Source: Clavibacter michiganensis (GTDB lineage Bacteria > Actinomycetota > Actinomycetes > Actinomycetales > Microbacteriaceae). From it: a stretch of DNA of 64,000 bases. Below the pieces are notes generated by a model. The model was not told where the DNA came from. It ran no database searches and worked only from the letters and a program-made list of their open reading frames with translations. This document shows, piece by piece, positions 33,031 to 41,738 of this stretch. How positions within the stretch are numbered: the first letter of the stretch is position 1; each line of letters begins with the position of its first letter. The translations under genes and the position numbers were made by a program. Location of the stretch: contig NZ_MDJZ01000004.1 in NCBI RefSeq assembly GCF_002151125.1, positions 208,778 through 272,777 on the forward strand, written 5' to 3'.

Positions 33031-33036
33031 AGGGTA
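33031..33036 (-). promoter_or_regulatory. candidate leaderless -10 box for hisE (head of the his-trp run)
   Basis: Minus-strand TACCCT followed by 7 nt and the hisE GTG. It lies about 30 bp downstream of the FKBP-gene terminator, where a new promoter would be expected. Confidence 0.45.
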
Positions 33037-33066
33037 CAGCCGCGGGAGCGGCCCCCGGCACGACGA

Positions 33067-33101
33067 CGGGAGGCCGGGAGCGCGATGCTCCCGGCCTCCC
33101 G
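33067..33101. terminator. terminator hairpin after the FKBP gene
   Basis: Perfect 15-bp stem (33067-33081 and 33087-33101) with a 5-nt loop lies 33 bp beyond the FKBP stop and upstream of hisE. It is one of the strongest hairpins in the window; no U-tract. Confidence 0.8.
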
Positions 33102-33134
33102 GTGGTGGTGCCGCTGCCGCGGCGGACGGCCTCG

Positions 33135-33503
33135 CTAGCCGACGCCCTGCAGGTCGATCACGAAGATCAGCGTGCGGCCGGAGAGGCGGTGGCCGCCGCC
33201 CGCGGGGCCGTAGGCGAGCTCGGGCGGGACGACGAGCTGGCGGCGCCCGCCGACCTTCATGCCGGGGATGCCCTGCTGCCAGCCGGCGATGAGGCTCCTG
33301 AGGGGGAATCGCACGGACTGGCCGCGGCTCCACGAGGAGTCGAACTCCTCGCCGGACTCGAAGTCGACGCCGAGGTAGTGCACGTCGACGGTGTCGCCGG
33401 GCTGGGCCTCGGGGCCGTCGCCCACGGTGACGTCGGAGATGGTGAGCTCTGCGGGGGCCGGGCCGTCGACGGGCTCGACCTCGGGCTTGGTGGTGTCGGT
33501 CAT
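33135..33503 (-). CDS. FKBP-type peptidyl-prolyl cis-trans isomerase
   Basis: 122 residues, single FKBP domain, no signal peptide, so cytosolic. Family blocks: GDTVDVHYLGVDFESGEEFDSS, LIAGWQQGIPGMKVGGRRQLVVPPELAYG and the final strand LIFVIDLQGV. It catalyses Xaa-Pro isomerisation during folding. ATG at 33503 is preferred over an in-frame TTG four codons upstream. A TTGACT sequence 6 nt before the ATG resembles, weakly, the leaderless boxes seen elsewhere. Confidence 0.94.
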   Translation of the reverse strand: MTDTTKPEVEPVDGPAPAELTISDVTVGDGPEAQPGDTVDVHYLGVDFESGEEFDSSWSRGQSVRFPLRSLIAGWQQGIPGMKVGGRRQLVVPPELAYGPAGGGHRLSGRTLIFVIDLQGVG

Positions 33504-33534
33504 GGATCCAGTCAAGCAGATCCCGGACGGGGCC

Positions 33535-34203
33535 TCAGTGCGCGTGCGTGTGCGCCTCGGCGGCCCGGCGGAGCTCGGCGATGGCCGACTCGGGGTCGCC
33601 GCCGCGGAACACGCCGGATCCGGAGACGAACGTGTCGGCGCCCGCCTCGGCCGCGCGGCCGATGGTCTCGACGTCGATGCCTCCGTCCACCTGGAGCCAC
33701 ACGTCGTGGCCGGACTCCCGGAGGCGCGAGCGCAGCGCCCGGAGCTTCGGCATGGTCTCGGGCATGAACGACTGGCCGCCGAACCCGGGCTCGACCGTCA
33801 TCACGAGCACCTGGTCGAACTCGTGCAGCAGGTCGAGGTAGTCGTCCACCGGCGTGCCGGGCTTCAGCGCGATGCCGGCGCGCGCGCCGATCTCGCGGAG
33901 CCGCCGGGCGAGCGCGACGGGCTCGCGCGTGGCCTCGGCGTGGAAGGTGACGCTCGCGGCGCCCGCCTCCGCGTAGCCGGGCGCCCAGCGGTCGACGTCC
34001 TCGATCATCAGGTGGATGTCGAGCGGCACGGGCGTCACCTGCTGCAGGCGCTCGACCATGGTCAGCCCGAACGTGAGGTTCGGCACGAAGTGGTTGTCCA
34101 TGATGTCGACGTGCACGAGGTCGGCGGTGGCGAGACGCCGGATCTCGCGCTCCAGGTTCGCGAAGTCGGCGGACAGGATGCTCGGTTCGATGCGGACGGG
34201 CAT
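33535..34203 (-). CDS. rpe: Ribulose-phosphate 3-epimerase
   Basis: 222 residues, TIM barrel. It interconverts ribulose-5-P and xylulose-5-P in the pentose phosphate pathway. IEPSILSADF, VHVDIMDNHFVPNLTFG, LDIHLMIE, VMTVEPGFGGQSF and LQVDGGID contain the metal and catalytic His/Asp residues. The short C-terminal tail is His-rich (HTHAH). The start ATG at 34203 is 10 bp after the rsmB stop with no Shine-Dalgarno in between, and a TAGGGT box overlaps that stop. Confidence 0.96.
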   Translation of the reverse strand: MPVRIEPSILSADFANLEREIRRLATADLVHVDIMDNHFVPNLTFGLTMVERLQQVTPVPLDIHLMIEDVDRWAPGYAEAGAASVTFHAEATREPVALARRLREIGARAGIALKPGTPVDDYLDLLHEFDQVLVMTVEPGFGGQSFMPETMPKLRALRSRLRESGHDVWLQVDGGIDVETIGRAAEAGADTFVSGSGVFRGGDPESAIAELRRAAEAHTHAH

Positions 34204-34210
34204 GGTCCCG

Positions 34211-34216
34211 ACCCTA
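34211..34216 (-). promoter_or_regulatory. candidate leaderless -10 box for rpe overlapping the rsmB stop codon
   Basis: Minus-strand TAGGGT 7 nt before the rpe ATG. Its first three bases are the TAG stop of rsmB, the same arrangement as at coaE/uvrB. Confidence 0.4.
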
Positions 34217-35692
34217 CCGGCGGGTCAGCAGGGCGATGAACATGGCATCCGTGCCGTGCCGGTGCGGCCAGAGCTGCACGCTGGATCCGCGGCTCCCCGC
34301 GTCGGGGTCCTCCGGCAGCTCGAGGTCGCCGTCGGCCACCTCCTGGAGCACCGCGCCCGTGTCGAGCGCCGTCACGTCCCCGTGGCGCTGCAGCGCGGCC
34401 TGCACGATGGCGCGGGTCTCGGCGAGGTGCGGCGAGCACGTGACGTAGGCGAGGATCCCGCCGGGCGCGAGCGCGCCGATCGCGGCGTCGATGAGCCCGG
34501 CCTGCAGGGCCCCGAGGCCCGCGACGTCGCGCGGGGTCTTCCGCCAGCGCGCCTCGGGCCGGCGGCGGAGGGCGCCGAGGCCGCTGCAGGGCGCGTCGAG
34601 GAGGATCCGGTCGAACTCCCCGGGGTGGCCCTCCCCCACGGTCGTGCCGTCGAGCTCCCATACCTCGGTGTCGCCGGGCACCGCGCGGAGGGCATCGCGG
34701 ACGAGGCCCGCCCGCGCGGGGACGAGCTCGTTCGCGGTGAGCAGGGCGCCGGATCGACCGGCCTCCGCGGCGAGCAGCGCGGCCTTGCCGCCGGGGCCCG
34801 CGCAGAGGTCCAGCCAGCGCTCGCCGGGGGTGACGGGCCGCGCGCGGCTGAGCGCGAGGGCGGCGAGCTGGGATCCCTCGTCCTGCACGCGGACGCGGCC
34901 CTCGGCGACGCCGGGCGCGTCCATCGGATCTCCGCCCTCGAGGTAGGCGCCGACGGGCGAGAACGCAGCCGGCTGCTCCTGCGTCTCCGCGACGGTCGCG
35001 AGGCCCGGGAGCGCGACGAGGCTCACCGCGGGCGCGGCGTTGTCGGCGCGCAGCAGGTCCTCGAGCTCGTCGGCGCGGCCCTCGCGGGCGAGCGCCTGGC
35101 GGAGGGCGCGCAGCACCCACAGCGGGTGCGAGTGCTCGAGGGCGAGCCGCTCGTCGTCGCTCGCGGCGCTGTCGAGCACGCGCTGCCGCCACTCGGCGGG
35201 CTCGGAGCGCGTGACGGTGCGGAGGACGCCGTTGACGAAGCCGGTGGCGGAGCGGGATCCGACCGCGCGCGCCATGTCGACGCCCTCGTTGACGGCCGCG
35301 TGGGTGGCGACGCGCATGCTGAGGAGCTGGTGCACGGAGAGGCGGAGGACGTCGAGGATCGGCGCGTCGATGGCCGCGACGGGGCGGCCCGCGGCGAGCT
35401 CGATCACGCGGTCGTAGTAGCCGGACATGCGGAGCGTGCCGTAGGTCAGCTCCGTGGCGAGCGCGGCGTCCTGCGCGCTGAGGGCCGCACGGCGGATCTT
35501 GACGGGGAGCAGAAGGTTCGCGTACGCATCCGACTCGCGGACCGCGCTCACGACCTCGTAGGCGACGCGCCGCGCCGCGCTGACGGTGGCGGAGCCGCCG
35601 ACCGCGGGACGGTCGTCGGGACGGCGGCGGCCGCCTCCCGCGGGCCGGCGTGCGCCCGGTCGGCGGGCGGAGGATCCGGTGCTGTCGCTCAT
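34214..35692 (-). CDS. rsmB: 16S rRNA m5C967 methyltransferase RsmB (Fmu)
   Basis: 492 residues. An N-terminal NusB-like RNA-binding domain (ARRVAYEVVSAVRESDAYANLLL) is followed by a Rossmann SAM methyltransferase domain with LDLCAGPGGKAALLAAEA, DAPCSGLGALRRRPEARW and the second cysteine in YVTCSPHLAETR. It methylates a cytosine of 16S rRNA. ATG at 35692 (MSDSTGSS) overlaps by ATGA the stop of a 24-codon mini-ORF that itself derives from duplication of the fmt 3' end. The first 40 residues are low-complexity and basic. Confidence 0.94.
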   Translation of the reverse strand: MSDSTGSSARRPGARRPAGGGRRRPDDRPAVGGSATVSAARRVAYEVVSAVRESDAYANLLLPVKIRRAALSAQDAALATELTYGTLRMSGYYDRVIELAAGRPVAAIDAPILDVLRLSVHQLLSMRVATHAAVNEGVDMARAVGSRSATGFVNGVLRTVTRSEPAEWRQRVLDSAASDDERLALEHSHPLWVLRALRQALAREGRADELEDLLRADNAAPAVSLVALPGLATVAETQEQPAAFSPVGAYLEGGDPMDAPGVAEGRVRVQDEGSQLAALALSRARPVTPGERWLDLCAGPGGKAALLAAEAGRSGALLTANELVPARAGLVRDALRAVPGDTEVWELDGTTVGEGHPGEFDRILLDAPCSGLGALRRRPEARWRKTPRDVAGLGALQAGLIDAAIGALAPGGILAYVTCSPHLAETRAIVQAALQRHGDVTALDTGAVLQEVADGDLELPEDPDAGSRGSSVQLWPHRHGTDAMFIALLTRR

Positions 35693-35763
35693 CGTGCGGT
35701 CACGTCCTTCATCGTGACGCCGCGCCACCGGTCGGCGGCGGGGCGTCCTGTGCTCTCGCTCAT
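35689..35763 (-). CDS. 24-residue mini-ORF, second repeat copy
   Basis: ATG..TGA, 75 nt, encoding a peptide that begins MSESTGRP and ends WRGVTMKDVTAR. It is identical to the neighbouring copy (35760-35834). The N-terminus resembles RsmB (MSDSTG) and the C-terminus resembles the last 13 residues of Fmt (WWRGVTMRDVTAR). Its start overlaps the previous mini-ORF's stop (ATGA) and its stop overlaps the rsmB start (ATGA). It is probably a product of tandem duplication; whether the peptide matters or the unit only preserves coupling is unknown. Confidence 0.55.
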   Translation of the reverse strand: MSESTGRPAADRWRGVTMKDVTAR

Positions 35764-35834
35764 CGTGCGGTCACGTCCTTCATCGTGACGCCGCGCCACC
35801 GGTCGGCGGCGGGGCGTCCTGTGCTCTCGCTCAT
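35760..35834 (-). CDS. 24-residue mini-ORF, first repeat copy
   Basis: 75 nt, with exactly the same DNA as 35689-35763. Its ATG overlaps the fmt TGA (ATGA) and its TGA overlaps the second mini-ORF's ATG. No separate Shine-Dalgarno is evident, so ribosomes would have to reinitiate after fmt. The peptide has no recognisable domain. Confidence 0.55.
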   Translation of the reverse strand: MSESTGRPAADRWRGVTMKDVTAR

Positions 35835-36748
35835 CGTGCGGTCACGTCCCTCATCGTGACGCCGCGCCACCAGTCGGCCGCGGGCATGGGGCTCTTCCCC
35901 GCGGGCTGCACCTGGATGAGCTCGACGGGGTGGCTGGCGGTGCCGACCGCGACGCGGCCGTCGAGGGCGGCGATGCGGCCGGGATCCAGCGGCGCGGCGT
36001 CGCGGAGGGCCGCTGCTCGGTGGATCTTGAGGCGCACGTCCTCGACGGACGTGTGCGCGCCGGGCTCGGGCGTGACGCCGCGGATGCGCGCGAGCACCTC
36101 GTCGGCCGGGCGGGCCCAGTCGACGCGGCCGTCGTCGATCGTGGTCTTGGGCGCGAGGGTCGGCTCGCCCTCCTGGGGCCGGGCGACGGCGGTGCCCGCC
36201 GCGATGGCGTCCACCGTGCGCGCCAGCAGGTCGGCGCCCTGGACCGCGAGCGCGTCGAGCACGTGCCCGGCCGTCTCGTGGTCGCCCGTGGGCCGCTCCT
36301 CCATCGCGAAGACGGGACCGGTGTCCATGCCGCGCTCCAGCTGGAAGACGCTGGCGCCCGTGACGCGCTCGCCCGCCATGATCGAGCGCTGCACGGGCGC
36401 GGCGCCGCGCCACCGGGGCAGCAGCGAGAAGTGCAGGTTGATCCAGCCGCGGGCGGGCGTGGACAGCAGCGGCTCGCGCACGAGGCCGCCGTACGCGACG
36501 ATCACGCCGAGGTCGGCCTCGACCGCGGCGATGCGGGCGGTGGCGTCCTCGTCGAGGCGGTTCACGCGGAGCGTCGGGATGCCGAGGCGCTCCGCCTCCG
36601 CGGCCACGGGCGACGGCGTGAGCACGCGCTTCCGGCCGAGCGGCGCGTCCGCGCGGGTGACGACGAGCGCGATCTCGTGGCCGGACGCGGCGAGCCGCTG
36701 GAGCGAGGGCACGGCCGCGAGGGGCGTGCCGGCGAAGACGAGTCTCAT
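35831..36748 (-). CDS. fmt: Methionyl-tRNA formyltransferase
   Basis: 305 residues. It formylates Met-tRNAfMet for initiation. Family features: MRLVFAGTPLAAVPSL, INLHFSLLPRWRGAAPVQRSI (catalytic Asn/His plus the SLLP loop), TGASVFQLERGMDTGP and a C-terminal OB-like domain ending PMPAADWWRGVTMRDVTAR. ATG at 36748 has a GAGGA Shine-Dalgarno about 8 nt upstream. The last 50 nt are the parent of the 71-bp tandem repeat downstream. Position after priA and metK is typical for actinobacteria. Confidence 0.96.
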   Translation of the reverse strand: MRLVFAGTPLAAVPSLQRLAASGHEIALVVTRADAPLGRKRVLTPSPVAAEAERLGIPTLRVNRLDEDATARIAAVEADLGVIVAYGGLVREPLLSTPARGWINLHFSLLPRWRGAAPVQRSIMAGERVTGASVFQLERGMDTGPVFAMEERPTGDHETAGHVLDALAVQGADLLARTVDAIAAGTAVARPQEGEPTLAPKTTIDDGRVDWARPADEVLARIRGVTPEPGAHTSVEDVRLKIHRAAALRDAAPLDPGRIAALDGRVAVGTASHPVELIQVQPAGKSPMPAADWWRGVTMRDVTAR

Positions 36749-36806
36749 CGAGGGGTCCTCTCGGGGACGGCGTGCGGGTGGGCGGAGGAGTCGGGTGGCG
36801 GGGCGA

Positions 36807-36840
36807 CGCGGCCGGGCGCGCGTGCCGGGCGGCGGCCGCG
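36807..36840. terminator. hairpin after priA
   Basis: Perfect 8-bp GC arms (36807-36814 and 36833-36840) with an 18-nt loop that can itself fold start 3 bp past the priA stop, in the 94-bp priA-fmt gap. Confidence 0.45.
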
Positions 36841-36842
36841 GA

Positions 36843-38852
36843 TCAGAACAGCCCCGTGTCGTCGAACCGTACACGGAGGGGCACGGTGGGCCGGAACCCG
36901 GTGCGGCCGGCGACGGGCTTCCGACGGCTGGAGGCGTTCCGCACGACGGCGGCGCGCAGCTCGCGCGCCGCGTCCGGCCCGCTCGCGTAGTCGAGCCGGA
37001 CGATGGCGCGCACGCGGCCCTGCTCGGTGGGCACCGGCCCGAGGACGTCGACGCCCTCGATCCCGTCGAGCCGCCCGACCGCCTCGCCCACGACGTCCGG
37101 GAGCCCCTCCACGCTCGCGGCGCGCACGGCGGGCGGGAACCGCAGGGCGCGGCGCTCGAGCAGCTCCTCGTGCGCGTACCGCGACTGCTGCCAGGTCGCG
37201 AGGGCGCGGGCGACCTGGCCGCCGACGCCCACGAGCATCACGGGCGCGCGGGGAGCGGCGAGGGCGGCGGCGTTCGACCACTGGCGGAGCACGTCCTCCC
37301 CCACCCGCAGGCTCTCGCGGGCGAGCATCCGCTCCCCGTCGAGCAGCAGGATCGCACGGTAGCCGCCCGCCGCGACGGGCTCGGCCCCGCGCGTGGCGAC
37401 GACGAGCCGCGACTCGGCGTCGACCTCCTGCACGTGGCGCTCGCCGTCGGCCAGCACGACCTGCACGCCGGGGAACGCGCGGCCGAGCTCCTCCGCCGTG
37501 CGGCCCGCGCCGATGGTCACGAGGCGCAGCTCGTCGGATCCGCAGTTCGCGCAGCGCCAGTCGCCGGCGAGGTGCCCGCACCAGCCGCACGTGGGCGTGC
37601 TCGTGGCGGTGGACATGCCGAGCGGGCCCGTGCAGACGGTGCAGCGCGCCGCCTGGCGGCAGGCGCGGCACGCGACGAGCGGCGCGTAGCCGGGGCGGGC
37701 GACCTGGATGAGGACCGGCCCGTGCTCGACCGCGTCCTTGGCCGCGCGCCAGGCGCCCGAGGGGATCCGCGCCTGCCGGGCGAAGCCCTCGTCGCCCGTC
37801 TGCGAGGTGGTCGGGATCACCCGCGGGGTCCGGGTGGCGGCGGGCGAGACGCTCGCCAGGTACCCGATCGCGACGAGGCGCTCGACCTCGGTGCTCCGCG
37901 AGTGCGCGAGCAGCACGAGCGCCGTGCCCTGCTGGCGGCTGCGGAGGAGGGCGACGTCGCGCGCGTTGGCGTACGGGCTGAGCGGCTCCGCGTGCAGCGG
38001 ATCCCCCTCGTCCCACATCGCGACGAGGCCGAGGCGCGGCGCGGGCGCGTAGACGGCGGAGCGGTTGCCGACGACGATGCGGGGCGCGTCGCCGAGCCCG
38101 GCGAGGAAGGAGCGGTAGCGGTCGGGGCCGGACTGGCGCGCGTCGGTGCGGATCACGGACCCGGCGGGGGCGTGGGCGGCGAGGGCGGCTTCCAGCTGGT
38201 CCTGGTCGCGGTAGTCGGGCACGACGAGGACGCTGCTGCGGCCGGACGCGAGGACGCGCGCGGCGGCCTGCGCGAGGGTCACGGCCCAGCGACCGGCCCA
38301 GACGCCTCCGGGCAGCTCGACGACCTCGGGGATGGCGTCGACGGCCACCCGACCGGAACCGTCGACCGCCGCGGCCAGGCCGTCCGGCGCATAGCCGTCG
38401 ACGGGCCGGAGCGCGACGAGGGCGGGATCCGCGTCCTCCACGTCGTCCGCTTCCGCCGCCGCCAGCGCCGCGAGGTGCGCCTTCTCCACCCGCACCTGGC
38501 GCGGCGGCACGGCCAGCCGGATCACGTCGGATGCGGTCCCGGCCTGACGGTCGGCGACCTCCCGCGCGAGCGTCCAGATCTCCGGCCGCAGCACGGGCAG
38601 CGGCGACACGACCTGCTCCACCTCGCTGAGCTTCCCGTCGTAGCCCCGGCCGTCGCCGACCTCGACCACGTAGCCGTCGGCCACGCGCCCCGCGGAGCGC
38701 AGCGGCACGCGCACGCGCACGCCGGGCACGCACGTCGCGCGCAGCTCCTCGGGCACCGCGTAGTCGAACAGCCGGTCGAGCTGCGGCAGCGGGGAGTCGA
38801 CCATGACCCGCACGACGGACGGGCCCGCGCCGACCGGATCCGCCGCGGTCAC
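36843..38852 (-). CDS. priA: Primosomal protein N' (PriA), helicase-degenerate actinobacterial form
   Basis: 669 residues. PriA restarts stalled replication forks. The N-terminal 3'BD domain (VVRVMVDSPLPQLDRLFDYAVP) and eight zinc-binding cysteines (CRACRQAARCTVC ... CGWC ... CANC) are kept. The expected Walker A GxxGSGKT is absent: the matching region reads around RSSVLVVPDYRDQDQ, and the DEAH-like motif is WDEGDP. ATPase/helicase activity is therefore probably lost, as in other actinobacteria annotated as probable PriA. GTG at 38852 is the chosen start; it lies 42 bp after metK. Confidence 0.92.
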   Translation of the reverse strand: MTAADPVGAGPSVVRVMVDSPLPQLDRLFDYAVPEELRATCVPGVRVRVPLRSAGRVADGYVVEVGDGRGYDGKLSEVEQVVSPLPVLRPEIWTLAREVADRQAGTASDVIRLAVPPRQVRVEKAHLAALAAAEADDVEDADPALVALRPVDGYAPDGLAAAVDGSGRVAVDAIPEVVELPGGVWAGRWAVTLAQAAARVLASGRSSVLVVPDYRDQDQLEAALAAHAPAGSVIRTDARQSGPDRYRSFLAGLGDAPRIVVGNRSAVYAPAPRLGLVAMWDEGDPLHAEPLSPYANARDVALLRSRQQGTALVLLAHSRSTEVERLVAIGYLASVSPAATRTPRVIPTTSQTGDEGFARQARIPSGAWRAAKDAVEHGPVLIQVARPGYAPLVACRACRQAARCTVCTGPLGMSTATSTPTCGWCGHLAGDWRCANCGSDELRLVTIGAGRTAEELGRAFPGVQVVLADGERHVQEVDAESRLVVATRGAEPVAAGGYRAILLLDGERMLARESLRVGEDVLRQWSNAAALAAPRAPVMLVGVGGQVARALATWQQSRYAHEELLERRALRFPPAVRAASVEGLPDVVGEAVGRLDGIEGVDVLGPVPTEQGRVRAIVRLDYASGPDAARELRAAVVRNASSRRKPVAGRTGFRPTVPLRVRFDDTGLF

Positions 38853-38894
38853 CGTGCCCTCCCGGTCACGCCGGGACCCGGACGACGGGGCGCG

Positions 38895-40106
38895 TCAGAG
38901 GCCCGCGGCGCTCTGCAGGTCGGCGACACGGTCGAGCGCCTCCCAGGTGAAGTCCGGCAGCTCGCGCCCGAAGTGCCCGTAGGCGGCGGTCTGCGCGTAG
39001 ACGGGGCGGAGCAGGTCGAGCCGCTCGACGATGGCGGCGGGACGCAGGTCGAAGACATCGCGGATGGCGCGGACGATGCGCTCCTCGGGCACGTGCGCCG
39101 TGCCGAAGGCCTCGACGTAGAGGCCGACGGGCGCGGCCTTGCCGATGGCGTACGCGACCTGCACCTCGAGCCGGTCGGCGAGGCCCGCGGCGACCGCGTT
39201 CTTCGCGACCCAGCGCATGGCGTAGGCGGCGCTCCGGTCGACCTTCGACGGGTCCTTGCCGCTGAAGGCGCCGCCGCCGTGCCGGCTGAAGCCGCCGTAG
39301 GTGTCGACGATGATCTTCCGGCCCGTGAGGCCCGCGTCGCCCTTCGGCCCGCCGATCTCGAACTTGCCCGTGGGGTTGATCAGCAGGGTCGCGTCGCGCG
39401 AGTCGAGCTCGATGCCGATCTCCGCGGCCTGCGCGAGCACCGGGCGGATCACGTGCTCCTCGACCTCGCGGCGGAGGTCCTCCTGGGACACCTGCGGGCC
39501 GTGCTGGGTGGACAGCACGACGGTGTCGACCGTGCGCGGCACGAGGCCGTCGTAGCCGATGGTGACCTGCGTCTTGCCGTCCGGCCGGAGGTACGCGAGC
39601 TCGCCCGAGTGGCGGACCGCCGCGAGGCGCTCGGCCAGGCGGTGCGCCAGGTAGATCGGCAGCGGCATGAACACGGGGGTGTCGCGCGACGCGTAGCCGA
39701 ACATGAGGCCCTGGTCGCCGGCGCCCTGCAGGTCGTGCGCGTCGGTGGACGCGGATCCCGAACGGGACTCGTACGAGCGGTCGACCCCCTGCGCGATGTC
39801 GGGCGACTGCGCGCCGATGGACACCGTGACGCCGCAGTTGCTGCCGTCGAAGCCGACCTCGGAGGAGTCGTAGCCGATGTCCCGGATGCGGTCGCGCACG
39901 ATCTGCGGGATGTCGACGTAGCCGCTCGTGGTGACCTCGCCCGCGACGTGCACGAGGCCCGTGGTGACGAGCGTCTCGACCGCCGCGCGGCTGGTCCGGT
40001 CCTGCGTCAGGAGCGCGTCGAGGATGCTGTCCGAGATCTGGTCGCAGATCTTGTCGGGGTGTCCCTCGGTGACGGACTCGGAGGTGAACAGGCGCAGGTC
40101 GGTCAC
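38895..40106 (-). CDS. metK: S-adenosylmethionine synthase
   Basis: 403 residues. It makes SAM from methionine and ATP. N-terminal [19 protein letters not shown], the middle [12 protein letters not shown] and the P-loop-like [19 protein letters not shown] are all diagnostic. GTG at 40106 has GGAG 7 nt upstream; the longer open frame into coaBC is not supported. It lies 38 bp after coaBC, and no SAM riboswitch fits in that gap. Confidence 0.97.
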   Translation of the reverse strand: MTDLRLFTSESVTEGHPDKICDQISDSILDALLTQDRTSRAAVETLVTTGLVHVAGEVTTSGYVDIPQIVRDRIRDIGYDSSEVGFDGSNCGVTVSIGAQSPDIAQGVDRSYESRSGSASTDAHDLQGAGDQGLMFGYASRDTPVFMPLPIYLAHRLAERLAAVRHSGELAYLRPDGKTQVTIGYDGLVPRTVDTVVLSTQHGPQVSQEDLRREVEEHVIRPVLAQAAEIGIELDSRDATLLINPTGKFEIGGPKGDAGLTGRKIIVDTYGGFSRHGGGAFSGKDPSKVDRSAAYAMRWVAKNAVAAGLADRLEVQVAYAIGKAAPVGLYVEAFGTAHVPEERIVRAIRDVFDLRPAAIVERLDLLRPVYAQTAAYGHFGRELPDFTWEALDRVADLQSAAGL

Positions 40107-40144
40107 GGGTCGCTCCAGGGGATCGCGTGGTCGCGCGCCGTTCG

Positions 40145-41362
40145 CTACTGCGGCGCCGGCGCGCCCACTACGTCGAGAATTCGATGGGCGACCTGCTCCT
40201 TGGAGCCGGAGGCCTCCACGAGTGTATCGCCGGACCTGTCGAGCACCGTGATCGCGTTGTCCTCCGCGGCGAACCCTTGCGACCACCCGACCCTGTTGAG
40301 GACGAGCAGGTCGCAGCCCTTCCGGGCGACCTTCGCCCGGCCGATCCTCAGCCGCTCGACCGGGTCCTCCTCGGTCTCGGCCGCGAAGCCGACGACGAGG
40401 CGGCGCGTGCCGTCCGCGCGCGGCGCGGCGGCGTCGGCGGCGAGGCGCTGGAGGACGTCCGGGTTCCGCACGAGCTCGACCGAGAGCGCGTCACCCGCCT
40501 CCTCCTTCCTGATCTTGCCCGGGGAGACGGCGACGGGCCGGTAGTCGGCGACGGCCGCGGCCATGATGACGACGTCGGCGCCGTCGGCCTCGCGCACCAT
40601 GGCGTCGGAGAGCTCGAGCGCGGTCGAGACGGGCACGACGCGGACGCCGGTGGGCGCGGGCACCTCGAGGTGCGCCGCGACGAGCGTGACCTCGGCGCCG
40701 CGGTCGCGCGCGGCGGCCGCGAGGGCGACCCCCTGCCGGCCGGAGGAGCGGTTGCCGAGGAAGCGCACGGGATCCAGAGGTTCGCGCGTGCCGCCCGCGG
40801 AGACGACGATGCGCCGGCCCTCGAGATCGCGCCCGCCGGGGCGGACGGCGGCGAGGGCGGCGGCGATGACGTCCTCCACCTCGGCCATGCGGCCGGGTCC
40901 GGAGTCGGTGCCCGTGAGGCGGCCCGACGTCGGGCCGACGAGCGTCGCGCCGCGCGAGCGCAGGAGCGCCGCGTTGGCCTGGGTGGCCGGGTGCTGCCAC
41001 ATCTCGGTGTGCATCGCGGGGGCGACGACGAGGGGCGCACGGCTGGCGAGGATGGTCGTGCCGAGCAGATCGTCCGAGAGGCCGAGGGCCATGGCGGCGA
41101 GCGTGTGCGCGGTGGCCGGGGCGACGACGATGAGGTCGGCCTTCTGGCCGAGCGCCACGTGGCGCACCTCGGAGACCCCGTCGTAGAGGTCGCTCGTGAC
41201 GGGGTTCCGGCTGACGGCCTCGAGCGTGGGCTTCCCCACGAAGCGGAGCGCCGCCTCGGTGGGCACGACGTGCACGTCGTGACCGAGGAGCACGAGGCCC
41301 CGGACCACGCCGACGGCCTTGTAGGCCGCGATCCCGCCCGTGATCCCCACGACGACCATCAC
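40145..41362 (-). CDS. coaBC: Bifunctional phosphopantothenoylcysteine decarboxylase / phosphopantothenate-cysteine ligase
   Basis: 405 residues. The N-terminal flavoprotein decarboxylase half (CoaC) has [12 protein letters not shown] and the PAMHTEMW active-site motif. The C-terminal ligase half (CoaB) starts with [23 protein letters not shown] and includes the dimer-region KIRKE. It performs two steps of CoA synthesis; coaE in this window does the last. The start may be GTG at 41362 (GGAG at 9-nt spacing) or ATG at 41359, one codon shorter. Confidence 0.95.
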   Translation of the reverse strand: MMVVVGITGGIAAYKAVGVVRGLVLLGHDVHVVPTEAALRFVGKPTLEAVSRNPVTSDLYDGVSEVRHVALGQKADLIVVAPATAHTLAAMALGLSDDLLGTTILASRAPLVVAPAMHTEMWQHPATQANAALLRSRGATLVGPTSGRLTGTDSGPGRMAEVEDVIAAALAAVRPGGRDLEGRRIVVSAGGTREPLDPVRFLGNRSSGRQGVALAAAARDRGAEVTLVAAHLEVPAPTGVRVVPVSTALELSDAMVREADGADVVIMAAAVADYRPVAVSPGKIRKEEAGDALSVELVRNPDVLQRLAADAAAPRADGTRRLVVGFAAETEEDPVERLRIGRAKVARKGCDLLVLNRVGWSQGFAAEDNAITVLDRSGDTLVEASGSKEQVAHRILDVVGAPAPQ

Positions 41363-41440
41363 GCGGCGGCGCTCCGGGGCTCGAGGGCCGGGAGGGCGTG
41401 CGGCGTGCGGTCGGCGCGGGGCATCCGGGACGGCGGGCGG

Positions 41441-41710
41441 CTAGGAGGCCGCGGGCTCCACGATGGGCGTGGCGACGAGCTTGTCCTCGTTGATCTCGTG
41501 CATGGCGACCGAGAGGGGCTTGTCGTCGATGGTGGAGTCGACGAGCGGTCCGACGTTGTCGAACAGGCTGCCCTCGTGCAGGTCGGCGTAGTAGTCGTTG
41601 ATCTGGCGGGCCCGCTTGGAGGCGAAGATCACGAGCGCGTACTTCGAGTCGACCTTCGAGAGGAGCTCGTCGATGGGCGGGTCGATGATGCCCTGGGTCT
41701 TGTCAACCAT
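41441..41710 (-). CDS. rpoZ: DNA-directed RNA polymerase omega subunit
   Basis: 89 residues, typical actinobacterial omega. It helps assemble the beta' subunit. Conserved blocks: [29 protein letters not shown] and [14 protein letters not shown]. The ATG at 41710 has a GAGGAAG element about 14 nt upstream, further than ideal. It follows gmk, an order widely conserved, but a stable hairpin overlaps the gmk stop between them. Confidence 0.96.
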   Translation of the reverse strand: MVDKTQGIIDPPIDELLSKVDSKYALVIFASKRARQINDYYADLHEGSLFDNVGPLVDSTIDDKPLSVAMHEINEDKLVATPIVEPAAS

Positions 41711-41738
41711 GGATGTGCCGCTTCCTCATTGCATGGAA

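Larger units (their letters stand above)
35689..35834. repeat. tandem 71-bp repeat at the fmt/rsmB junction
   Basis: Two identical units of 71-bp period (start points 35690, 35761 and 35832 line up the CAT of each ATG), plus a diverged third copy of the first half inside the fmt 3' end (35831 to about 35880; differences include T/C at 35850 and CGG/CAG around 35871). 71 nt equals 25 codons minus the 4-nt overlap, so every unit is one mini-ORF in an ATGA-linked chain. Confidence 0.95.

Noticed and set aside
33503..33515. TTG start for the FKBP gene at 33515
   Set aside because: It would add only four residues; the ATG at 33503 is the simpler start and neither has a clear Shine-Dalgarno.
38853..38894. 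Terminator between metK and priA
   Set aside because: Only weak GC pairings in 42 bp; no stable symmetric stem could be drawn.
40107..40144. SAM riboswitch before metK
   Set aside because: The gap to coaBC is 38 bp, too short for an aptamer, and the gene is probably transcribed from upstream.
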